DNA of 64,000 nt from Zhouia spongiae (GCF_022760175.1 NZ_CP094326.1:558001-622000); one strand, 5' to 3'. Shown: positions 35,621 to 44,712, numbered from the stretch's first letter. A program made the numbers and translations. Notes: generated by a model from the letters alone, not told the origin.

Positions 35621-36850
35621 CTATTCGTCTCTTAGCGCAACTATTGGTTTAATCCTAGCTGCCCGCTTTGCAGGAATGTACCCTGCTATAGCCCCTGCCA
35701 CGATTAAAATAAAGGTTGCCATGATTGCTGTATTAATATCTATATAAGGATTCGTAATAAAGTAATCCTTCAGGGTATCTCCTAAAGATCCCAGCAGCAG
35801 CACCCCGATGGCCATTCCTATATAACCTGCAATGGTTGTTATAAAAACAGCTTCGAGTAGTATCATTGAGATCACCGCCCTTGGTGTTGCTCCAAGGGCT
35901 TTACGAACTCCAATCTCTTTCGTGCGTTCTTTCACTATAAACACCATTATATTGCTTATCCCGATGACACCTGCGATGATCGTACCAAACGCTACAAACA
36001 AAACTATAAGCTGTAATACTCCTGCAAATTGCTGATTTTGCTTCAGTTGATCTGCTACATTTCTAATAAAGATAGCTCGCTGGTCTTCCGGACTTATATT
36101 ATGTTTTTCTTTCAGGAATTTGTTCAGGCTCTTTTCAAAAGCCATTGCTCCTGCATACCCTATTTCCTGTTTGAACCCGAGGACGATCTGATCTATCTTA
36201 TCCGTATTTTTTTCAATAAGTTGCCTGGTCGTATATGGTATATAAATATACCTCTCTTCATTATCGCCGCCATCGTCTTGAAAAACTCCTATTACTTTAA
36301 ATGCCCGCCCCCCCAGATCAATATATTTTCCGACGGAATTAACAGATCCGAAAAGGTCTTTTTCTACCAATCGGCCTATAACCGCATACCGGGTACGTTC
36401 CAGTACGTCATTCTCATTAATATACCGTCCACTCATCATTATAGTCTTTTCATTATACTGATGGGCAGGACCAACTGCACGGGTATTATAATTATTGGAC
36501 TCACCTTTATATTTCACCAATACGTTTCTGCTGATCCTTGGAGTTATATACTCAAGGAACATCGGAAAGTTTTGTTTAATATCATCAAGGTCGTCATTCT
36601 TAAATTCAATATTCCTGTTAGACTTAAAACCTTTATAGGGCATCGAAGTTCTACCGGCAAACACGAAGAATGTGTTGGTAGCATCATCCATGAAAAACTC
36701 ATTAAAGGTGTTTTTAAGACCGTTTCCAAAACCATACAAAACCACAAATATCAGAATCCCCAAAGCCACTGTAAAACCTGACAAAAATGTCCGTAGTCTG
36801 TTTTTGCTAATGGTCTCAAAAATCTCTTTCCAAAGGTCTCTACTAAACAT
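35621..36850 (-). CDS. MacB/FtsX-type ABC permease (first)
   Basis: 409 residues with the same build as the second permease: helix at about 20-42, periplasmic MacB core, and three C-terminal helices with VKERTKEIGVRKALGATPRAVISMILLEAVF. The two are clear paralogues. Its start overlaps the end of the ATPase gene by eight bases, and its stop is two bp before the second permease, so expression is tightly coupled. Confidence 0.9.
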   Translation of the reverse strand: MFSRDLWKEIFETISKNRLRTFLSGFTVALGILIFVVLYGFGNGLKNTFNEFFMDDATNTFFVFAGRTSMPYKGFKSNRNIEFKNDDLDDIKQNFPMFLEYITPRISRNVLVKYKGESNNYNTRAVGPAHQYNEKTIMMSGRYINENDVLERTRYAVIGRLVEKDLFGSVNSVGKYIDLGGRAFKVIGVFQDDGGDNEERYIYIPYTTRQLIEKNTDKIDQIVLGFKQEIGYAGAMAFEKSLNKFLKEKHNISPEDQRAIFIRNVADQLKQNQQFAGVLQLIVLFVAFGTIIAGVIGISNIMVFIVKERTKEIGVRKALGATPRAVISMILLEAVFITTIAGYIGMAIGVLLLGSLGDTLKDYFITNPYIDINTAIMATFILIVAGAIAGYIPAKRAARIKPIVALRDE

Positions 36851-37544
36851 ATTCAGCAGCCATTACCTGATTAACCATTTCATCTTTTTCAATAACCCCG
36901 TCCTTGAGATGAACGATACGTTTACACATTTTGGCAATATCCGGTTCGTGTGTAACTACCAAAATAGTATTCCCTTCTTCATTGATTTTCTGGATCAGGT
37001 CCATAACTTCATATGAGGTTTTACTATCTAATGCACCGGTTGGCTCATCGGCAAGAAGTACTTTCGGTTCTGCTGCCATTGCTCTTGCTATGGCAACACG
37101 TTGTTTTTGTCCTCCGGAAAGTTCATTAGGGTGATGATGCGCCCATTCTTTAAGTCCTACCCTTTCGAGGTACTTTAAAGCTTTTTCCAGACGTTCTTTT
37201 CGGGGCATTCTTTGATAATACAAAGGCAGAGCCACATTTTCAAGAGCTGTTTTATAATTTATCAGGTTGAATGACTGGAAGATAAACCCCAGGAATTTGT
37301 TCCGGTACTGGGCCGCTTTGGTTTCATTAAGGTTTTTGATAGGCACTCCATCCAGCATATATGAACCCGAATCCATAGTATCCAGCATCCCCAATATGTT
37401 CAAAAGTGTAGATTTTCCGGAACCGGAAGAACCCATGATTGCTACCAGCTCTCCCTCTTTAACAGAGAAGTTTATTCCTTTAAGTACATGCAACACATTA
37501 GACCCCATCTTATAGGACTTATGCAGATCATTAATTTCAATCAT
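36843..37544 (-). CDS. MacB/LolD-type ABC ATPase
   Basis: 233 residues: Walker A GSSGSGKST (about 37-45), Q-loop FIFQSFNLI, signature LSGGQKQRVAIARA (about 141-154), Walker B VLLADEPTGALD and the H-loop VVTHEPD. All catalytic residues are present. It is the first gene of the exporter operon; the upstream 150 bp are A/T-rich and probably hold its promoter. It energises the two FtsX-type permeases. Confidence 0.94.
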   Translation of the reverse strand: MIEINDLHKSYKMGSNVLHVLKGINFSVKEGELVAIMGSSGSGKSTLLNILGMLDTMDSGSYMLDGVPIKNLNETKAAQYRNKFLGFIFQSFNLINYKTALENVALPLYYQRMPRKERLEKALKYLERVGLKEWAHHHPNELSGGQKQRVAIARAMAAEPKVLLADEPTGALDSKTSYEVMDLIQKINEEGNTILVVTHEPDIAKMCKRIVHLKDGVIEKDEMVNQVMAAEYV

Positions 37545-37691
37545 GGTTAGTGATGTTTTATCCTACAATTTAAACACATATTAACAATTTAAATATAAAA
37601 TAATGTTAAGAGTGTTTATATTCTAACCATAAGACTAGCTAAAGCCTGATATGTTACAAGTTAATTACAAAAAAAATGAAATAACCGGAAT

Positions 37692-37901
37692 TTAGTTACG
37701 AAGTTTCCTGTAGATAAAGTATCCTAATGCCCCCATTAAAATATACGGAACCGCCATCAGGTAAACAATTCCGTCATTAATAGCTTCAGCTACTTCTTGT
37801 TTTTCTCCGCTCTCTAATACCGCTCTGCACATAGCACATTGTGCCTCAGCCAGAGAAGGCACAAAAAACATCATTAAAAAGATTACTATCAATTTCTTCA
37901 T
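37692..37901 (-). CDS. Small exported membrane protein with CxxC near the cytochrome oxidase genes
   Basis: 69 residues: signal or first helix (IVIFLMMFFVPSLAEAQ), then QCAMCRAVLESG with a CxxC pair placed outside the membrane, and a second helix (IVYLMAVPYILMGALGYFIYR). It is 72 bp after the DUF420 gene on the same strand. A copper or thiol role in oxidase assembly is suggested only by the CxxC and the neighbours. Confidence 0.65.
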   Translation of the reverse strand: MKKLIVIFLMMFFVPSLAEAQCAMCRAVLESGEKQEVAEAINDGIVYLMAVPYILMGALGYFIYRKLRN

Positions 37902-37973
37902 TATACTTCTTTTTACTCAATAATCGAGATTTATCTTGTATAGTTATCGGGAGTTTACTTTTATAATGCAAAA

Positions 37974-38516
37974 TTAAGCATAATATGGAGATATCATCAA
38001 GTATACCACTACTCCGGTTACCGCCACATACAACCATATCGGAAATGCTATTCTCGCAATTTTTTTGTGTTTATCGAAAACTTCAGCTAAAGCTTTCACA
38101 TACGTAATCAGCACTAAGGGAATGATCGCAATAGAGAGCACTATATGAGAGACCAGTATAAAAAAGTACAGATAACGGATGGTACCTTCACCACCAAACG
38201 GAGTAGAATCCGAGGTCATATGATAAGCTACATACATCACCAGGAAACTAACAGACAAAGCGATACACAGCTTCATTAAGTTTTCGTGGAGCTTTAGTTT
38301 TCCGTTTTTTACGGCTACAAAAGCAATGATCAAGACCAAAGCTGTAATTCCGTTTATGGTAGCATATATGGGTGGAAGGAACGTTAACGGCTCAACATTC
38401 ACTCCATAATCTTTCAACTTGACACCAAATAGTAAAGCTACAACCAAAGGGATCACTACAGACAGAATGACGATCCATTTATTGTACTTTTTTTCTATTG
38501 TTGTTACTTCGCTCAT
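37974..38516 (-). CDS. DUF420-family membrane protein (oxidase-associated)
   Basis: 180 residues with five membrane helices. DUF420 proteins (YozB/CtaM-like) occur with SCO and haem-copper oxidase genes, and CtaM is needed for oxidase maturation in some Firmicutes. Here the gene starts three bp after the SCO gene ends, supporting an assembly role. Visible histidines (NLMKLC, VAYHMT, SHIVLS, KHKK) could bind copper or haem, but this is untested. Confidence 0.8.
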   Translation of the reverse strand: MSEVTTIEKKYNKWIVILSVVIPLVVALLFGVKLKDYGVNVEPLTFLPPIYATINGITALVLIIAFVAVKNGKLKLHENLMKLCIALSVSFLVMYVAYHMTSDSTPFGGEGTIRYLYFFILVSHIVLSIAIIPLVLITYVKALAEVFDKHKKIARIAFPIWLYVAVTGVVVYLMISPYYA

Positions 38517-38519
38517 GTC

Positions 38520-39206
38520 TTATTCACTTAAAAGTTGTTCTATATCTTCTTTTAGCAATTCTATATCTCCGCCATTCCCGTTTTCTCCAACTCCGTCATA
38601 ATACACTTTTGGATTACCGAACTGGTCTTTACGGCATCTGATATTCCCGTACTTATCTATCAAGGCAAAAAGTCCGGAATGTTCAAAACCGCCTTCAACA
38701 TTCGGGTTCTCTCCGGCATACAGATTAAAACCTGCATTAGACAATCCGTATATCTTATCGATATCCCCCGTGAGCAAATGCCAGTTAGGATGTGTTATCC
38801 CATACCTTTCAGCATACTCTTTCAGTACTTCAGGCGTATCGCCTTTCGGGTTGATGGTAAAAGAAGCCACCCCAAAATCGTTTTCGGATTTAAAGGCTTC
38901 TTGCAATTTCAACATATTTGTATTCATGATAGGGCATATCGTAGGGCAAGTGGTAAAGAAAAACTCTACAACATAGACCTTACCGCTATAGTTAGCACTT
39001 GAAATAACTTCGTTATCCTGATTTACAAACTCAAACGGCGGTACCTTGCCAAGTTTCACCAATTCCGCTTTTTTTTGCCCAACCTTATGGCGGTCATCAT
39101 CTACTATACCATCGCCTTGAACTCTATGAACGATTTCGCGGCCTGCTATAAAGCCGATAATTAAAACAACAATAATGATCCCGAATATATACGACTTGTT
39201 TTTCAC
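38520..39206 (-). CDS. SCO1/SenC copper-delivery protein
   Basis: 228 residues: an N-terminal membrane anchor (about 7-24) and a thioredoxin-like domain. The copper ligands are complete: Cys87-x3-Cys91 (TTCPTICPIM) and His176 (FEHSGLF). SCO proteins deliver copper to the CuA site of oxidase subunit II, encoded at 62 kb in this window. It is followed by DUF420 with a three-bp gap and preceded at 19 bp by a cysteine-free relative. Confidence 0.93.
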   Translation of the reverse strand: MKNKSYIFGIIIVVLIIGFIAGREIVHRVQGDGIVDDDRHKVGQKKAELVKLGKVPPFEFVNQDNEVISSANYSGKVYVVEFFFTTCPTICPIMNTNMLKLQEAFKSENDFGVASFTINPKGDTPEVLKEYAERYGITHPNWHLLTGDIDKIYGLSNAGFNLYAGENPNVEGGFEHSGLFALIDKYGNIRCRKDQFGNPKVYYDGVGENGNGGDIELLKEDIEQLLSE

Positions 39207-39225
39207 CTGTAAAAAGTTTATTTAG

Positions 39226-39912
39226 TTATCTTTTATCAACCTTTTTTAAATAAGAATCCCGCTTATCGGCCCCTTCTTTATCATTACTCTTAAGGGCCAT
39301 TCTATATTCTGCCAAAACCACCTTTATATCGTCGATCATTTTATTATTGATCTCAGCAACGGAAGTTGTATTGTACCCATACAACATTCCCCCCAACGCA
39401 TCCTCGTCATCATCTCTCCCCCTTAGCTTCAGGTTCTTATCAATAATGAACACATAGGGCGTACTTAGATCAGGATCGAGTTTAAAATTAGTTTTCAAAC
39501 TATTAAAAAGAGAATGAATCTGGTTTTTATCTCCAAAAACAAAGTTCCAGTTAGAAGTATCAGTTAAAAAGCTTAGCTCAGACTTCAACTTACCGGCATC
39601 ACTTTCAGAATCCTTAGGGAACACGGCCACCAACTGAAAATCTTCAAAACCATTAAAACGTTTGTAGATCTTTTCATTAAGGTTGAGCGCACTGGTCTTT
39701 TTATGCCCGGCATCGTCTCCGAAAAAGCTCAAAATGGTTATCTTGCCGCCAAAGGTTACCTTTCCGCCACTCAAGGTTTCAAAATCCTGTACATCATTTA
39801 TGTTTTCAGTGAGCTCAGGCAGCTTTGCAAAGTTATTTACACCTGAAGCAAAGAAAAGATAAACTACGATGGGAAGGATAAAAAGTACGGCTAGTACTAT
39901 GAACTTTTTCAT
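39226..39912 (-). CDS. Membrane-anchored thioredoxin-fold protein, SCO-like but lacking cysteines
   Basis: 228 residues with an N-terminal anchor (about 4-23) and a domain that follows the SCO layout: TILSFFGDDAGHKKTS sits where SCO has the Cys-x3-Cys site, and no Cys occurs anywhere in the protein. The copper site and redox pair are therefore gone. It is placed between the oxidase subunit IV gene (behind a terminator) and the true SCO gene, so it may be a structural partner of oxidase assembly. Homology to SCO is my reading of the pattern, not proven. Confidence 0.6.
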   Translation of the reverse strand: MKKFIVLAVLFILPIVVYLFFASGVNNFAKLPELTENINDVQDFETLSGGKVTFGGKITILSFFGDDAGHKKTSALNLNEKIYKRFNGFEDFQLVAVFPKDSESDAGKLKSELSFLTDTSNWNFVFGDKNQIHSLFNSLKTNFKLDPDLSTPYVFIIDKNLKLRGRDDDEDALGGMLYGYNTTSVAEINNKMIDDIKVVLAEYRMALKSNDKEGADKRDSYLKKVDKR

Positions 39913-39935
39913 TTAGTGATTTTTTACAGTGCAAA

Positions 39936-39963
39936 AATAAAAAAGACGGTGTAAAACCGTCTT
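39936..39963 (-). terminator. Terminator after oxidase subunit IV
   Basis: AAGACGGT/ACCGTCTT stem followed on the minus strand by TTTTATTTTTGC. It separates ctaB-cox3-cox4 from the SCO-like gene. Confidence 0.7.
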
Positions 39964-39992
39964 CAAAGTATTGTTAAAAAGTAGATATATTA

Positions 39993-40376
39993 CTAGAAAT
40001 TCCAAGTAACGAATCCATCTTTATAAACTTCATAGATGTAATCTCCTTCCACCAAAAGGATAAAAACCAAGTAAGGTATCAAGATTACCAAAGGTAAAAC
40101 CAAAGACCATTTAAAGCCTGCCTTTTCATCGCGCAGGTGCATAAAGTCCCAGGCAATATAGTATGCTTTCACAATTGTAAGAATGATAAATATCCAGTTA
40201 AGCAATTTCATTCCTAACACCTTGCTCAGCGACCATTCCGGTCTAACTATACCCAATGCAACTTCAATAGCTGTAATTATAGAGAGTAATATTAATACAC
40301 CCCATATTTTCTGAACATTACTTTTAAACTTTAATGTTCCTCTAAAAATTGCCAGTTTATGATTATCGTGTGCCAT
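39993..40376 (-). CDS. Cytochrome c oxidase subunit IV-type protein
   Basis: 127 residues with three membrane helices (about 23-42, 55-75, 87-110), fitting the small subunit IV of bacterial caa3/aa3 oxidases (COX4_pro/CyoD type). It is 20 bp after the subunit III gene. Its role is structural; it carries no cofactor. Confidence 0.82.
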   Translation of the reverse strand: MAHDNHKLAIFRGTLKFKSNVQKIWGVLILLSIITAIEVALGIVRPEWSLSKVLGMKLLNWIFIILTIVKAYYIAWDFMHLRDEKAGFKWSLVLPLVILIPYLVFILLVEGDYIYEVYKDGFVTWNF

Positions 40377-40396
40377 TATTTTCTGATTTCATTAAA

Positions 40397-41374
40397 TTAT
40401 ACAAGATAGAAGAATGTAAATACGAATACCCACACTAAATCTACAAAGTGCCAGTACAACCCTACTTTTTCGACCATTTCATAGTGGCCTCTTCGTTCAT
40501 ATGTTCCGATGATCACATTAAAGAAGATGATGATATTGATCACTATCCCTGAAAATACGTGAAACCCGTGGAAACCTGTAATGAAAAAGAAGAAATCGGC
40601 AAACAACGGATGTCCGTATTCGTTACGTGTAAGGTTGGCTCCTTCTACGACCAATCTTGCGTCTTTTAAAGCTTCTAACGATTCTTCTCTTGAAAGCACT
40701 TGCTTTTTATGGCCAGATTCATCAAAATAAGCTGTTTTAACCAATACATTCGGATGAGTCTTAACCCCTTCTATTACTTCATTAACCGTAAATGACGGAA
40801 GCGTTCCTTCTGACTGGAACCAGTAAGCATCCTTACGTTCTAACCTTTCTCTTTCACCCGGGATGGTAGCAGCGAAATCTTTTAGCGCTATTCTCTTGCC
40901 GTTGTCTGCGTTGACAAACTGAAGGATGTTTCCTCCTTTAGTTTCTACTGCACCATAATCGCCTTTAATGAATGTTGCCCACTCCCATGCCTGAGACCCA
41001 ACGAATATCAAACCTCCTATAATCGTAGCAAACATATACCATGTTACTCTGGTTTTATTCATTTTATGACCTGCATCTACTGCCAACACCATCGTTACAG
41101 ATGATGTGATAAGGATAAATGTCATAAATGCAACATAGTACATAGGGTAATTACCATGAAAAAATGGTACGTGCGTAAAAACTTCATCGGCAATCGGCCA
41201 TATTTCGATGAACTTGAATCTTGAGAATCCGTAAGCAACTAAAAAGCCTGAAAATGTCAAAGCATCCGAAACGATGAAAAACCACATCATCATTTTACCA
41301 TAACTTGCTTTTAACGGTTCGTTTCCGCCACCCCAAACTTTTTCGTTAGATTCTGTAGTAACCGTAGCTTCCAT
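40397..41374 (-). CDS. Cytochrome c oxidase subunit III (large form)
   Basis: 325 residues and seven-helix COX3 fold, with a long loop insertion of about 80 residues (about 145-250) carrying ERERLERKDAYWFQSEGTLPSF. The C-terminal HGFHVFSGIVINI and HFVDLVWVFVFTFFYL are typical. The preceding shorter subunit-III-like gene lies 52 bp upstream. It helps proton uptake and stability of subunit I. Confidence 0.9.
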   Translation of the reverse strand: MEATVTTESNEKVWGGGNEPLKASYGKMMMWFFIVSDALTFSGFLVAYGFSRFKFIEIWPIADEVFTHVPFFHGNYPMYYVAFMTFILITSSVTMVLAVDAGHKMNKTRVTWYMFATIIGGLIFVGSQAWEWATFIKGDYGAVETKGGNILQFVNADNGKRIALKDFAATIPGERERLERKDAYWFQSEGTLPSFTVNEVIEGVKTHPNVLVKTAYFDESGHKKQVLSREESLEALKDARLVVEGANLTRNEYGHPLFADFFFFITGFHGFHVFSGIVINIIIFFNVIIGTYERRGHYEMVEKVGLYWHFVDLVWVFVFTFFYLV

Positions 41375-41426
41375 ATACGTGTTAATCTGGTTATGTTTAA
41401 AAATTTGTCAAATTTACGTTTTTTCT

Positions 41427-42008
41427 TTATCTAAAGAAATAGAAAAATAAAATCAAGTACACCCATAAAAAGTCAAGAAAGTGCCAAAACATCGCACCCA
41501 ACTCTAAACCAAGGGTTTGACCGGGTTTATACTTTTCTTTAAAATGATTATAAATTACCCCCAAAAGCACCAGTAATCCGACAATTACGTGCACTATATG
41601 CGAAAAAACGATTGCATATAAAAATGAGGTTGTTATTGTACTTTCACTACCCGTGAAATAGTATCCTTCAGCAATAACTTCAGAAAAACCAACAAATTGC
41701 AAAACCACAAAAGCTATACCCAGACCCAGTGTCAGCAACAGCAACATAGTTGTTTTTGACCTGTTGCCGTTTTGAACAGCCTTTTTTGCCAGATGAAAAG
41801 TAAGACTGCTGAACAATATTGCCGCCGTACTGATAAAAAACGAAGTCGGAATCCGGAAATCTGAAATCCAGTCCGGCCTTGATTTACTAACGACATAAGC
41901 ACTTGTAAGCCCTGCAAACATCATGGCTAAACTTACCATACCAAACCAAAGCATCATTTTTTTTGCTCTTCCCTGCTTCTCCTGAAAAGTCCCTTGAGTT
42001 AAATCCAT
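41427..42008 (-). CDS. Cytochrome c oxidase subunit III (short form)
   Basis: 193 residues with five helices and the conserved HIVHVIVGLL and GAMFWHFLDFLWVYLILFFYFF. It is the shorter subunit-III type common in Bacteroidota beside the larger copy. Its start is one base from the ctaB stop, so the two are coupled. Confidence 0.9.
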   Translation of the reverse strand: MDLTQGTFQEKQGRAKKMMLWFGMVSLAMMFAGLTSAYVVSKSRPDWISDFRIPTSFFISTAAILFSSLTFHLAKKAVQNGNRSKTTMLLLLTLGLGIAFVVLQFVGFSEVIAEGYYFTGSESTITTSFLYAIVFSHIVHVIVGLLVLLGVIYNHFKEKYKPGQTLGLELGAMFWHFLDFLWVYLILFFYFFR

Positions 42009-42917
42009 CTAACTTAAAAATTTATCTATAACATATACCACCTGTATCACGGTAATATACAATACGCTTGCCAACATTAAATTTCTTGCTGCTTTATTAT
42101 CCTGATTCTGATAGAGTTTAAATGCAAAAACCAACATCACCATTCCCAAACCAAAAATGATCGCAGCAGCAGGAACGGAGAGTGTTAAACTTCCGGTAAG
42201 TCCGGTAGCAGGAAATACGGAAATGATCAGCATCCAAATGGTATACATTATAATTTGCAGTGCTGTTCCTTTATCTTTTTTGCCTGTAGGCAACATTTTA
42301 AACCCAGCCTTTTTATAGTCTTCATCCAGCATCCATCCGATGGCCCAGAAGTGCGGAAACTGCCAGAAAAACTGGATCATGAACAAGGTACCGGGCTCTA
42401 TGCCGAAATCATTTGTAGCAGCCACCCACCCCAACATAAACGGAATCGCTCCCGGAAAAGCCCCTACAAATACGGCCAGCGGGGATCTCGTTTTTAAGGG
42501 TGTATACAAACAAGTGTACATAAATATTGAAACAGCGCCGAACATTGCTGTTTTGGGGTTCACTACATACAGAGCAACAATTCCGCATACGGTAAACAGA
42601 CATGCTATTACAAAGGCTGATTGCACAGACATTCTTCCCGACGGTATCGGCCTGTTTCTGGTACGTTTCATTAACGCATCCAAATCTTTCTCTATTATCT
42701 GGTTAAAAGTATTGGAAGCACCAACCATAAAATACCCGCCAATAGCAAGCAAGAACAAGGATTGCCACTGAATCTGGTCAGCCCCTAAAACGTATCCTGC
42801 CAATGAAGAGAACACCACACTAACCGACAGACCAACTTTGGTAATCTGTTTAAAATCATCAAAAAGCAGGGCAAACGATGGTGTCTTTGTAGCAGTACTC
42901 AATGCAGTTTTCATCAA
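42009..42917 (-). CDS. ctaB: Heme O synthase (protoheme IX farnesyltransferase)
   Basis: 302 residues, UbiA-family with about nine helices. The prenyl-diphosphate motif is visible as NTFNQIIEKDLDALMKRTRNRP (an N..D...D type) and a second Asp-rich loop WMLDEDYKKAGFKMLP. It adds a farnesyl group to haem B for the oxidases encoded around it. First gene of the ctaB-cox3-cox3-cox4 unit, behind the promoter at 42937-42967. Confidence 0.94.
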   Translation of the reverse strand: MMKTALSTATKTPSFALLFDDFKQITKVGLSVSVVFSSLAGYVLGADQIQWQSLFLLAIGGYFMVGASNTFNQIIEKDLDALMKRTRNRPIPSGRMSVQSAFVIACLFTVCGIVALYVVNPKTAMFGAVSIFMYTCLYTPLKTRSPLAVFVGAFPGAIPFMLGWVAATNDFGIEPGTLFMIQFFWQFPHFWAIGWMLDEDYKKAGFKMLPTGKKDKGTALQIIMYTIWMLIISVFPATGLTGSLTLSVPAAAIIFGLGMVMLVFAFKLYQNQDNKAARNLMLASVLYITVIQVVYVIDKFLS

Positions 42918-42936
42918 ATCATTTCTAAATCGGCTG

Positions 42937-42967
42937 CAAAGATACTGTACAAAAGGTATTTATGCAA
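42937..42967 (-). promoter_or_regulatory. Promoter of the ctaB-cox3-cox4 operon
   Basis: On the minus strand TTG (42967-42965), 20 bases, then TATCTTTG (42944-42937), 20 bp before the ctaB start. Fits the Bacteroidota consensus. Confidence 0.45.
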
Positions 42968-43018
42968 CGTTTATAATCCGATCTAATGTTAAACTGTAAA
43001 TTACATACTTCACCTATT

Positions 43019-43042
43019 AAAAAAGCCTCACTCCTGTGAGGC
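43019..43042 (-). terminator. Terminator after the second TonB gene
   Basis: GCCTCAC/GTGAGGC stem with loop AGGA (minus-strand reading), followed by TTTTTT. Confidence 0.75.
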
Positions 43043-43048
43043 ATAAAC

Positions 43049-43834
43049 TTACTGTACTTTAAACACGATTGGTTTTAAAAAAACCACAGACACATTCCGG
43101 TCTCGCTGTTTTCCGGGCTCCATGTCCGGAATCAGCTCAATAACACGCCTGGTCTCATCTTCCAGGACCTTATGAGGTGCACGGACTTTTACATCCACAA
43201 CCTTTCCATTCTGATCTATTTTAAACTGGGCATAGATGCGTTGAATTCCTTCTAAACCATACGCTCCTGCCAACGAGCTATCAAAATTCTCTTGAACGAT
43301 CCGGTTTATAGCATCGTTCATACATTTCTTTCGTTCCTCATTACCGGGCAACGATTCGCAACCCGGAAAAAGCGGAACAAACTCTACCTTCTCCCAGGGC
43401 ACAACAGGAGGCTCTTCGTGTTTCACATCCTCATAATCAATGCCACTCAACGTTATATCGTCTTCAAATACCGGCTCGTCTTTATATTCATCTTTTTCTT
43501 CTACAGCTGCTTCGTTATCCACCACATTAACTTCATCGATAAACTCAGACATTTTTTTCTGCGGCTCGATCTTTTTTTCAGGATTCTTCTCCAGCCTGTA
43601 ATCAGTCAGCTCGTAAACCTCATCATCTTCAACAACAACCGGCTCTGTATTCACATAATCAGTGACCGCAAAAGTTGCTTCGATAGCAAAATATGCAGCT
43701 GCCAAACCTATTATTAATCCAATTTGAAATCTTAAGACGCCATTTTTTGGTAAATTAGCATCTTGCTTAGAAGGCTTTGTTAAACGCGAATCATGGCCAC
43801 GAGACTCGTTTAAATTGCTAGTGTTTGTTTTCAT
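43049..43834 (-). CDS. TonB-family energy-transducing protein (second)
   Basis: 261 residues from the start at 43834; an upstream in-frame extension to 43876 would precede MKTNTSN and adds nothing family-like. The N-terminal helix is at about 40-60 (FQIGLIIGLAAAYFAI), then an acidic linker rich in Glu/Asp rather than Pro, and the C-terminal TonB domain (LEGIQRIYAQFKIDQNGKVVDVKV, PHKVLEDETRRVIELIPDMEPGKQ). It transmits proton-motive force to outer-membrane receptors. Paralogue of the next gene, behind a terminator. Confidence 0.88.
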   Translation of the reverse strand: MKTNTSNLNESRGHDSRLTKPSKQDANLPKNGVLRFQIGLIIGLAAAYFAIEATFAVTDYVNTEPVVVEDDEVYELTDYRLEKNPEKKIEPQKKMSEFIDEVNVVDNEAAVEEKDEYKDEPVFEDDITLSGIDYEDVKHEEPPVVPWEKVEFVPLFPGCESLPGNEERKKCMNDAINRIVQENFDSSLAGAYGLEGIQRIYAQFKIDQNGKVVDVKVRAPHKVLEDETRRVIELIPDMEPGKQRDRNVSVVFLKPIVFKVQ

Positions 43835-43895
43835 ACTACTTATTGGTATAAATGTTAATACTCTTAAAACAAGCACAATAAGCGTACCAAAAAAA

Positions 43896-43925
43896 GAAAA
43901 ACCCGAGCTTTCGCTCGGGTTTTTA
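43896..43925 (-). terminator. Terminator between the two TonB genes
   Basis: ACCCGAGC/GCTCGGGT with a four-base loop and T/A runs on both sides. Confidence 0.8.
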
Positions 43926-43947
43926 ATATTATATCTGTAAGTGAATT

Positions 43948-44658
43948 CTAATTCAACTTAAACACTATAGGATAGGCAAAAGTTACCGAGGTAGGTCTAC
44001 CTCTTTGTTTACCCGGTATCAATTTAGGTAATTTGTTGATAATCCGCTTGGCTTCTTCCTCCAGGCTCTTGTCCGGCCCTCTGGTATTCATTATAGTAAT
44101 AGAACCATCCTTATTAATCCTAAACTGTACATATACCCTTCCCTGGATTCCCATTTCCTGAGCAGCCTCGGGGTAACGGAAATTCTTTCTTACATGTTTA
44201 TCAAGATTCTCTTTAAAACACTGGAACTGCTGAGATTTCGGAACGTTCTTACAGTCCGGGAACATCGGCTTGTCTTCAATTACTGTAAAAGGCACATCCA
44301 CATCTACCGGCTCTTCTGCCACTTCCACCTCTTCTACCTCGACAATTTCTTCAGACTGATCTGTTTCAGTAGACTCGATCTCTGTCTCTTCTACTTCTTC
44401 CTCATCTTCAACAACCTCTATAACTTCCGGTGCTGCCGGTGGCGGCGGTGGCGGTGGCTGCTTTAATTGTTGTGTGATCGGAATATCTTCTTCAAGGTCT
44501 TCCAACATCTCTGAAGACGCCACATCATAATCTGTCTTATCGTACTTCTTCCATTCGATTGCCCTCCAGGTAATTAACATAACCAAGGCCAACCCTATGG
44601 CAAAGTAGAGCCCACTGTTTCTGGTTAAATCGGCTTTCGGATTTTTCTTAGGTTCCAT
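43948..44658 (-). CDS. TonB-family energy-transducing protein (first)
   Basis: 236 residues: one N-terminal helix (about 16-34), then a linker with a Pro run (QPPPPPPPAAPE) and long Glu/Val stretches, and the TonB C-terminal domain (MGIQGRVYVQFRINKDGSITIMN, SLEEEAKRIINKLPKLIPGKQRG). No exbB/exbD genes are nearby. A TAAATTTG box at 44666-44673 (minus strand) lies a few bases before the start, which would give an almost leaderless transcript. Confidence 0.9.
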   Translation of the reverse strand: MEPKKNPKADLTRNSGLYFAIGLALVMLITWRAIEWKKYDKTDYDVASSEMLEDLEEDIPITQQLKQPPPPPPPAAPEVIEVVEDEEEVEETEIESTETDQSEEIVEVEEVEVAEEPVDVDVPFTVIEDKPMFPDCKNVPKSQQFQCFKENLDKHVRKNFRYPEAAQEMGIQGRVYVQFRINKDGSITIMNTRGPDKSLEEEAKRIINKLPKLIPGKQRGRPTSVTFAYPIVFKLN

Positions 44659-44712
44659 TCTTTTTCAAATTTATGTTCGCTAATTTAACTATTTATTTAG
44701 ATTATAAGCAAT

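Noticed and set aside
36029-36781. 250-codon plus-strand frame
   Set aside because: It is the antisense of the first FtsX permease, whose minus-strand protein is clear; the plus-strand translation shows no family.
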